From contig CALGTJ010000825.1 in assembly GCA_937901435.1 (NCBI GenBank), positions 1 to 18,581 on the forward strand: a stretch of 18,581 nucleotides of DNA, written 5' to 3'. The notes under the pieces were generated by a model. It searched no databases and was not told the origin of the DNA. It worked only from the letters and a program-made list of their open reading frames with translations. How positions within the stretch are numbered: the first letter of the stretch is position 1; the number at the start of each line of letters is the position of its first letter. This DNA comes from an uncultured Rhodobacter sp. Lineage in GTDB: Bacteria; Pseudomonadota; Alphaproteobacteria; Rhodobacterales; Rhodobacteraceae. Positions 8,199-15,009 of the stretch are shown here, one piece after another. A program made the translations under genes and the position numbers.

Positions 8199-8295
8199 GC
8201 AATCAGAGCGTAAAAGCAATCAGTTAAAAAACATCATGTTATCAGTTTATTATAGCCTGTGAATGGAAATCTTCAGCTTGGGCGTGCAAGTTTTC

Positions 8296-8307
8296 TGCAA
8301 CGTTCTA
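8296..8307. promoter_or_regulatory. Second, degenerate operator candidate O2
   Basis: TGCAACGTTCTA shares its first nine bases with the perfect palindrome at 8187-8198 and keeps the AACGTT core with outer T/A. It lies about 50 bp before the regulator start and may serve autoregulation or looping with O1. It is weaker as a palindrome (8 of 12 positions). Confidence 0.45.
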
Positions 8308-8354
8308 AGTGGAATCGGTATAAGATCGCAAAATCCAGAACGGAGTCTGTATCG

Positions 8355-9374
8355 GTGCAACCCGGCGACAAGCCCCCAACGTTGAAAACCATTGCCGAAT
8401 TGACCGGGCTCAGCCTGTCGACGGTGTCTTTGTCGCTGCGCGATCCCAGCAAGCTAAAGCAAGACACCAATGACAAGGTCGAACAGGCCGCGCGACAGGT
8501 GGGCTATGTGCCCAACCGCGCGGGCGTGCGTCTGCGCACCGGGCGCACCAATGTGCTGGCGCTGGTTCTGGCCAATGACAAGAACACCATCGACTACACG
8601 CGTCTGCTGGTACAGGGGATCGGCGCACAGATAAGAGGCACCGAATACCATCTGAACGTCGTTCCCGACTTTGGCGGTGGCGATCCTGTGGAAGCCGTAC
8701 AATATGTGCTGGAAAACCGCACGGCGGATGGCATCATCCTGAACCATACCACCCCACGCGATCCCCGCGTCCAGATGTTGATGGAGGCGGGTTTTCCCTT
8801 TGTCTCGCACGGGCGGACCGAATTTTACACACCGCATGCCTTTCACGACTTTCATTCCGAACGCTATATCCAGATGGCCGTGGCGCGGCTTCTGTCCAAG
8901 GGACGACGCCACATCCTGTTGGCAGCGGTGGACAATCGGAACACGAATTACATTAATATTATCAATGCCTTCCAAACGGCCATAGCGCAATCCGGGGTTT
9001 ATAATGTGCAGGGCGACGTGGTGCGCCCGACAGATGTCCTGCATTCTGCCGCCGCCGCCCGCGCCTATGGGCGCGCGCTTGCCACGCGCGCGCAACCCTA
9101 TGACGCGATCATCTGCAGCGACGAGTTGACCGGGCTGGCGCTGATCTATGGGTTAAAGGACGGGGACGCGCATCTGGGGCGCGACTACGATTTGATCAGC
9201 AAGCAGACCTCTGACATTCTGCCCGTGCTTTACCCCGAAACGGACACTGTGGCAGAAGATTTCTTTGCCGCCGGGGGCGAGCTTGCGCGCCTGCTGATGG
9301 TCCGCATTGACGGGCAGCCGCCACAGAGCCTGCAAAGCTATCAAGAACCTGTGCCCTCTTGGTCGATAGATTAA
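8355..9374 (+). CDS. LacI-family transcriptional regulator
   Basis: A 339-residue DNA-binding repressor from the GTG at 8355, which has GGAG nine bases upstream. Longer in-frame reading back to 8259 would cross operator O2 and add an untypical tail. A LacI helix-turn-helix occupies residues 10-29 (TLKTIAELTGLSLSTVSLSL), followed by the recognition-helix extension and hinge (KVEQAARQVGYVPN, then LRTGRTN). From about 65 on is the periplasmic-binding-protein-like sensor domain (NVLALVLANDKNTIDY, then ADGIILNHT, then YDAIICSDELTGLALI), which binds the inducer. Length is normal. Divergent placement next to a sugar ABC operon and the CAACGTT sites point to local control, with the imported glycoside or a breakdown product as inducer. 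Confidence 0.93.
   Translation: MQPGDKPPTLKTIAELTGLSLSTVSLSLRDPSKLKQDTNDKVEQAARQVGYVPNRAGVRLRTGRTNVLALVLANDKNTIDYTRLLVQGIGAQIRGTEYHLNVVPDFGGGDPVEAVQYVLENRTADGIILNHTTPRDPRVQMLMEAGFPFVSHGRTEFYTPHAFHDFHSERYIQMAVARLLSKGRRHILLAAVDNRNTNYINIINAFQTAIAQSGVYNVQGDVVRPTDVLHSAAAARAYGRALATRAQPYDAIICSDELTGLALIYGLKDGDAHLGRDYDLISKQTSDILPVLYPETDTVAEDFFAAGGELARLLMVRIDGQPPQSLQSYQEPVPSWSID
8377..8384. promoter_or_regulatory. Intragenic AACGTT-core site O3
   Basis: CAACGTTG, an 8-bp palindrome, lies 22 bp inside the regulator gene as read from the GTG start. It repeats the core of the two upstream sites. It may be an auxiliary operator, but a match this short could be chance; support comes only from being the third AACGTT core within 200 bp. 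Confidence 0.3.
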
Positions 9375-9429
9375 CTGGCATATCACGGTCCAAGACGGTT
9401 ATGCTAATATGCAGCGAAAGGGACCTGAT

Positions 9430-11574
9430 ATGCCAGAGATCCAAACCTTCAAAACCATGTGTCCGATGAACTGCCACCCCACGCTATGTGGGATGACGGT
9501 CACGACAGACGCCGGAAATCTGGTGTCCATAGAGGGTGATGTAACCAACCCGGACAGTCAGGGGTTTCTTTGTATGCGGTGCAAGGCGGCGCATGAGATT
9601 GTCGGCAACGCGCGCAGGCTGCTGACCCCACAGATCCGCAGAGGCCGCAACCCGCAAGACCAAAACACATCCGACAGGGACACACCCGATTCGAGCACAG
9701 CCGACAGGGACACGCCCGAATGGGACACAACCGATTGGGACCCAACCGATTGGAACAGTGCGCTCGATCAGATCGCCGCAAAGATGCAAGAGGTCGGCCC
9801 CAAGGCGGTCGGCTTTTGGCAGGGGCATGGAAACTTTGCCAATGACTATGCCTTTGGCCTGAAACGTGGCCAGATGGATCGTTTCGCCAATCTCTATGGC
9901 TGCCAATCGTGGAACCCGGCGATGATCTGCTGGGGGCTGGGCGGGTTTGGCCTTGGGCTCAGCGGCGCGCTGGAAACCTCGACCAAAGAAGACCTTGGCA
10001 CCCATTCCCGGATGGTGATCCTTTGGGGGGCCAATACGGTCAGTCAGGCCAATACGATCCGCCACGTAGAGCAGGCAAAGCGGCGCGGCGCGCGTGTCGT
10101 GGTGATCGATGTGCGCCGCACAGAGGCCAGCGCGCTGGCGGACGAAGTGATCCTGCTGCGCCCCGGTTCTGACGCGGCGCTGGCGCTGGCGCTGATGCAG
10201 GTGATTATCGCAGAAAACCTTTGGGACCAAGGCTTTGTCAGCGATCACACGGTTGGCTTTGACGCGCTCAAGACCCATGTGCAGCATATGACCCCGGACT
10301 GGGCCGAGGCGCAAACCGGCGTGCCCGCCGCGCAGATCACCGCCCTTGCCCGCAGCTATGCGACCACGCCCCCGGCGATGATCGTGATGGGCGGCTCGTC
10401 TCTGCACAAGGGCGACAACACGTGGAATGCCGCGCGCGCCATTTCCTGTCTGCCCGCCCTGACAGGCGATTTCGGACGTCCCGGCGGGGGTCTGGGCCCA
10501 CGTCACGGCGGGCGCAGCCACGGCGTTGGATTCACCGATATTTCGGCGTCAGAGCACCGCCTGCCCGGCCCCTATATCCCCAACCAGATGGACTCGATTG
10601 TCGAGGCTCTGGAAAGCGGAGCGGTCAAGGTTCTGGTCTCGATCGGCTCGAACATTCTGTCCTCTTATTCCGACACCAACCGGATGCGCGCGGCTCTTGC
10701 CAAGGCAGAGCTTATCGTCGTCTATGACATCTTTTCCAACCAGACGATCCGCGAGGCCGCCCATATCGTTCTGCCCGGCACGATCTGGCTGGAAGAGATC
10801 GGGGCGAAATCCACCAACACCCATATTCACCTGACCGACCGTGTGCTGCCCGCGCCCGGACAGGCGCGGCCGGCGTATGAGATATACAAAGGTCTGGCGC
10901 AGCGGCTGGGAGTGGCGGATGTCTACCCATGGGCCAATCAAGAGGCCGCGATGAATGTCGTGCTTGACCACCCCGCCACACGACAGGACGCAGGGCGCGC
11001 CACCATCCAGATGCTGCGCGAAAATGGTGGGCGTCTGGCGTTGAACATCTCGCATGTTGCCTATCCGACGCGGGATTTCACGACTCCCTCTGGCAGGATA
11101 GAGTTCTATTCCCAGCGCGCGGCCGACATGGGGCTGTCTCCTTTGCCCGTCGCCGCGCAGACGAGTGACCGACAAGACGGCCTGATCCTTACGCATGGGC
11201 GCACATTTGCGCATTTCCATTCTTTCTATGACCATGGTCGCGCCCTGCCCACCTTGGCCGCACGCGAGGAAGAACCCGATGTCTGGATCGCGCCTCAGGA
11301 TGCCAACGCCCGCGGGATCAGCGACGGCGATCCGGTTGAGATGTTCAACCCGCGCGGGCAGTTTGCCGCGCGCGCCAAGGTGACGGCGCGGATGCCTGCG
11401 GGGGCCGTCTGGATCCGGGACGGCTGGGCGGGTCTGAACGTGCTCAGCGATGGTGCCCCGGTGCTGCCAGAGGCCGCGCTTGACAGCTTTGCCTTTTCGG
11501 TCGGGCAAAGCAGCTATGGCGCGCGCCTCGACATTCGCCCACGCCCGCGCCCGGCGGTGGCAAGCCAAAGCTGA
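9430..11574 (+). CDS. Cytoplasmic bis-MGD molybdopterin oxidoreductase (formate dehydrogenase/DMSO reductase superfamily)
   Basis: A 714-residue member of the Mo/W-bis-MGD superfamily. The ATG at 9430 has AAAGGGA six bases upstream; the earlier in-frame ATG at 9409 lacks one. The N-terminal [4Fe-4S] domain has Cys11, Cys15, Cys20 and Cys48 (C-x3-C-x4-C-x27-C). Cys167 in NPAMICWGLGG is the likely Mo-ligand position. The MGD-binding core follows (MVILWGANTVSQAN, then VVVIDVRRTE, then VILLRPGSDAALALAL). The C-terminal cap with the second pterin site is at about 585-700. No twin-arginine signal is present, so it should act in the cytoplasm. There is no adjacent electron-transfer subunit or maturation gene. 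Residues 77-108 are a Asp/Thr/Pro/Trp low-complexity repeat not expected in the family. The superfamily is certain; the substrate cannot be told. Confidence 0.85.
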   Translation: MPEIQTFKTMCPMNCHPTLCGMTVTTDAGNLVSIEGDVTNPDSQGFLCMRCKAAHEIVGNARRLLTPQIRRGRNPQDQNTSDRDTPDSSTADRDTPEWDTTDWDPTDWNSALDQIAAKMQEVGPKAVGFWQGHGNFANDYAFGLKRGQMDRFANLYGCQSWNPAMICWGLGGFGLGLSGALETSTKEDLGTHSRMVILWGANTVSQANTIRHVEQAKRRGARVVVIDVRRTEASALADEVILLRPGSDAALALALMQVIIAENLWDQGFVSDHTVGFDALKTHVQHMTPDWAEAQTGVPAAQITALARSYATTPPAMIVMGGSSLHKGDNTWNAARAISCLPALTGDFGRPGGGLGPRHGGRSHGVGFTDISASEHRLPGPYIPNQMDSIVEALESGAVKVLVSIGSNILSSYSDTNRMRAALAKAELIVVYDIFSNQTIREAAHIVLPGTIWLEEIGAKSTNTHIHLTDRVLPAPGQARPAYEIYKGLAQRLGVADVYPWANQEAAMNVVLDHPATRQDAGRATIQMLRENGGRLALNISHVAYPTRDFTTPSGRIEFYSQRAADMGLSPLPVAAQTSDRQDGLILTHGRTFAHFHSFYDHGRALPTLAAREEEPDVWIAPQDANARGISDGDPVEMFNPRGQFAARAKVTARMPAGAVWIRDGWAGLNVLSDGAPVLPEAALDSFAFSVGQSSYGARLDIRPRPRPAVASQS
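9658..9753 (+). repeat. In-frame 15-bp-type degenerate repeat inside the oxidoreductase gene
   Basis: This tract encodes residues 77-108 of the oxidoreductase, rich in Asp, Thr, Pro and Trp with motifs DRDTP (twice), DTTDW and DPTDW. At DNA level CCGACAGGGACAC recurs with period 30 (9671 and 9701). The last part has period 15: 9715-9729, 9730-9744 and 9745-9759 differ at only a few positions. It sits between the Fe-S domain and the conserved WNSALDQIA helix, and the last unit merges into that helix, as if the tract grew by slippage from the start of it. Confidence 0.75.
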
Positions 11575-11579
11575 CCAGA

Positions 11580-11624
11580 CCAAAACGGGCCGCCCCAAAA
11601 CGGGTCGCCCCAAAACGGGCCGCG
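11580..11624. repeat. Three direct 15-bp tandem repeats after the oxidoreductase stop
   Basis: Units 11580-11594, 11595-11609 and 11610-11624 read CCAAAACGGGCCGCC, CCAAAACGGGTCGCC and CCAAAACGGGCCGCG: one change in the second unit and one in the third. They begin five bases after the stop codon. The period equals that of the repeat inside the upstream gene, but the unit sequence differs. Confidence 0.85.
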
Positions 11625-11633
11625 TCAAAGATC

Positions 11634-11664
11634 GCGTGCTAAGGTCGCGAGACCTATAGCACGC
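11634..11664 (+). terminator. Strong GCGA-loop hairpin downstream of the oxidoreductase gene
   Basis: GCGTGCTA (11634-11641) plus AGGTC (11642-11646) pairs with GACCT (11651-11655) and TAGCACGC (11657-11664). This gives 13 base pairs with one bulged A (11656) and a GCGA loop, a stable GNRA tetraloop. It is followed by a C run, not T, so it is not a classical intrinsic terminator. It may stop 3' exonucleases or act with Rho. It lies 60 bp after the oxidoreductase stop, directly after the 15-bp repeats. Confidence 0.55.
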
Positions 11665-11968
11665 CCCCCGGAACGCCCGCCAATCCGCCCCCACAGAGCG
11701 GCACCTTGCATTCTGACAGGTTTCTGATTAGGTCTGTGTCTTCGCCCGCTCGACCCTGCGTGCCGCTTTTTCTGACATCCCTCGCAGTTCAAACCCCGTC
11801 CCGTCCACGGCTTTGGCGGAACAGCCCTTGCTGTTCTTGCGGGCTGCTTTTGCGAGGGTTGGCCTGCCTTGGACCGAGGTCACGACATTCGATTTTCGAC
11901 ATGCGATGCCCCTTGCATCATTTCAGACATTGCCCCTCGACGCCGAGGATTTCAGGAGAGTTTCAATC

Positions 11969-12787
11969 ATGAATTACGAACGAAAACGCGCGCCGGTGGC
12001 TGTTATACTGGCCGCAGGTCTGGGGGCCGGACTAAGCCCGCTGACGGATAAATGCCAAAAAAGCCTGCTCTCGGTCGGGGGCTCTTTTCTGATCGAGCGG
12101 ATGATGCGTAATTGTTTAAGCTGCGGCATTGCGCAATTCGTTCTGGTGCTGGGCCACCGCGCCGAAGAGGTGCGGAAATTCGTCGACAAGACGTTTCGCG
12201 GCGTGCGTGTGACCTATGTGATCAATCCACGTTATCGCGACACAGGCAGCGGCTATTCCCTGATGCTGGCCGCCGCCGCCGTGGGCACCTCAGAGTTCAT
12301 CAAATTCGACGCGGATGTTGTGTTTGACGTGAAAATCCTGCGCCGTCTGGTGGATCATGACCTGTCTGACGTGCTTTGCATCGACAGCCATGCGACGCTG
12401 GACGCACAAGAGATCAAGGTCGCCACCGATGTTGACATGCAGGTGATCGAGTTTGGCAGATCGCTGGATCCCTCGCTGGCGCAGGGCGAATACATCGGCA
12501 TCGAAAAGATCAGTGCCAAAACAGGCCCGCTGGTGTTCGCCGAACTCACACTGATGATGGAAGACAAGGCCCATTTGCAGGCCGACTACGCGGTGGCCTA
12601 TGCGCGACTGTTGGAAAAAGAGCTGATCTTTCAGGCGCTTGACATAGTGGGTCTGGACTGGACGGAAATTCGCACCGTCGAAGATTTCGAGCGCGCGAAC
12701 AAGATGTTCGGCACCCCCATCACCACCATATCCCGTGGCCAGCAACGCGCGTTGGACGAGGCGGCGGAGGCGGCAACAAAGGCCTAG
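11969..12787 (+). CDS. Nucleotidyltransferase (NTP transferase; sugar-phosphate or phosphocholine type)
   Basis: A 272-residue cytoplasmic enzyme of the GT-A-like nucleotidyltransferase fold. The ATG at 11969 has AGGAGAG eight bases upstream. The nucleotide-binding loop is at 12-34 (VILAAGLGAGLSPLT, then QKSLLSVGG). NPRYRDTGSGYSLMLA at 86-101 resembles the NxxY..(N)xxSL block of phosphocholine cytidylyltransferase-like (LicC/COG1213) members, and FDADVVFD at 113-120 gives the metal-binding Asp. The Arg normally found in the GxGxR loop is Gly21, and the usual PK is Gln30-Lys31. The family would join NTP and a phosphorylated sugar or amino alcohol to give an activated precursor for surface polymers or lipids. 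No glycosyltransferase or kinase gene is next to it, so the substrate is open. Confidence 0.75.
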   Translation: MNYERKRAPVAVILAAGLGAGLSPLTDKCQKSLLSVGGSFLIERMMRNCLSCGIAQFVLVLGHRAEEVRKFVDKTFRGVRVTYVINPRYRDTGSGYSLMLAAAAVGTSEFIKFDADVVFDVKILRRLVDHDLSDVLCIDSHATLDAQEIKVATDVDMQVIEFGRSLDPSLAQGEYIGIEKISAKTGPLVFAELTLMMEDKAHLQADYAVAYARLLEKELIFQALDIVGLDWTEIRTVEDFERANKMFGTPITTISRGQQRALDEAAEAATKA

Positions 12788-12851
12788 ACATCAGAAGGCG
12801 GGGGCGGTCGGCAGAAATCGTCAGGCTTGGCAGCTTATTCCGGACTGCCCC

Positions 12852-12881
12852 CTTGCGAACGCGGCGGAAATAGCCACATAC
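12852..12881 (+). promoter_or_regulatory. Possible heat-shock-type promoter for groESL
   Basis: CTTGCGAAC (12852-12860), then after about 13 nt CCACATACC (12874-12882), resembles an alphaproteobacterial RpoH promoter (CTTG... then CCxxAT...). Read as a sigma70 promoter it gives TTGCGA, a 17-nt spacer and ACATAC, which is weak. Its place just upstream of the CIRCE element makes it the best candidate promoter of the operon. Confidence 0.35.
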
Positions 12882-12889
12882 CGATTGTG

Positions 12890-12916
12890 TTGGCACTCAG
12901 GTGTGGCGAGTGCAAA
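12890..12916 (+). promoter_or_regulatory. CIRCE operator (HrcA binding site) upstream of groESL
   Basis: TTGGCACTC (12890-12898), a 9-nt spacer and GAGTGCAAA (12908-12916) form the CIRCE inverted repeat (consensus TTAGCACTC-N9-GAGTGCTAA). The arms pair at 8 of 9 positions and the consensus is matched at 16 of 18. HrcA bound here represses groESL until heat or misfolded protein titrates GroEL away. It ends 56 bp before the groES start; hrcA itself is not in the window. Confidence 0.9.
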
Positions 12917-12972
12917 CATGTCGCGACGCATGCCATCCCTACCCGGAAAGCTCGAAAAGGAGTATTTCCATT

Positions 12973-13257
12973 TTGTTTACCCCCCTCCACGACCGCGTTC
13001 TCGTTCGCCGTATCAAAGGCGATGAAAAGACATCAGGCGGCCTGATCATCCCCGAAACTGCCAAGGAAAAACCTCAGGAAGGCGAGATTGTCTCTGTCGG
13101 CCACGGGGCCAAGGACGAGGCGGGCGCGCGCATTGCCATGGACGTCAAGGCGGGCGACCGGGTTCTGTTCGGCAAATGGTCCGGCACCGAAATCAAGATC
13201 GACGGCGAAGAGCTTATGATCATGAAGGAAAGCGACATCTTTGGCATTCTCGCCTAA
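12973..13257 (+). CDS. groES: GroES co-chaperonin (10 kDa)
   Basis: A 94-residue co-chaperonin that caps the GroEL ring. From [12 protein letters not shown] on, the sequence follows GroES throughout: mobile loop [20 protein letters not shown], then [30 protein letters not shown]. There is no ATG at the expected place: the codons before the conserved part are ATT (12970) and TTG (12973). AAAAGGAG (12955-12962) stands ten bases before the TTG, which I take as the start; the ATT would give 95 residues and match the usual M-x-F-x-PLHD register. Longer reading upstream crosses CIRCE and is not GroES-like. It is the first gene of groESL, 42 bp before groEL. Confidence 0.93.
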   Translation: MFTPLHDRVLVRRIKGDEKTSGGLIIPETAKEKPQEGEIVSVGHGAKDEAGARIAMDVKAGDRVLFGKWSGTEIKIDGEELMIMKESDIFGILA

Positions 13258-14934
<1,677 letters not shown>

Positions 14935-14961
14935 GCCACCCTGCCCTGATCTGAATGACTG

Positions 14962-14997
14962 CGGCCCGCTGGTCTTGACTGGCGGGCCGTTTTCTTT
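14962..14997 (+). terminator. Rho-independent terminator of groESL
   Basis: CGGCCCGC (14962-14969) pairs perfectly with GCGGGCCG (14982-14989) around a 12-nt loop, with TTTTCTTT directly after the stem. It lies 27 bp after the groEL stop and 12 bp before the convergent permease stop. Confidence 0.92.
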
Positions 14998-15009
14998 GGG
15001 ACAGAGGCT

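Larger units (their letters stand above)
8068..8354. promoter_or_regulatory. Divergent regulatory region between binding-protein gene and lacI-type gene
   Basis: This 287-bp gap contains no convincing gene. It is AT-rich at 8221-8256 and holds two LacI-type operator candidates (listed separately). A TATAAT hexamer lies on the minus strand (8249-8254) and TATTAT on the plus strand (8248-8253), but neither has a good -35 partner. For the binding-protein gene, minus-strand TTGCTG (8202-8197), a 17-nt spacer and AATGTT (8179-8174) is a possible weak promoter whose spacer contains most of the perfect operator. That layout suits repression. Promoter calls are tentative; the divergent arrangement itself is clear. 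Confidence 0.45.
11575..11968. other. Intergenic stretch with repeats and hairpin, no supported gene
   Basis: A gap of 394 bp between the oxidoreductase and the nucleotidyltransferase. Its first 90 bp hold three 15-bp tandem repeats and a strong hairpin (both listed). The rest (11665-11968) has no clear structure. The nucleotidyltransferase frame is open back to a TAG at 11729-11731, but this extension has no ATG with a ribosome site, uses AGG and AGA codons, and resembles nothing I know. A promoter for the downstream gene probably lies here; I cannot place it. Confidence 0.6.

Noticed and set aside
11580..11624. Short CRISPR-like array
   Set aside because: The 15-bp units are directly adjacent with no spacers, and no cas gene is near; it is a simple tandem repeat.
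9484..11694. Two long minus-strand open frames opposite the oxidoreductase gene
   Set aside because: Both are antisense to an intact superfamily member, without ribosome sites or recognisable domains; the RPVLG-type repeat in one of them is only the translation of the 15-bp tandem repeats.
11732..11968. Upstream in-frame extension of the nucleotidyltransferase
   Set aside because: No ATG start with ribosome site, rare AGG/AGA codons and no homology recognised; the ATG at 11969 has AGGAGAG at ideal distance and begins just before the conserved fold.
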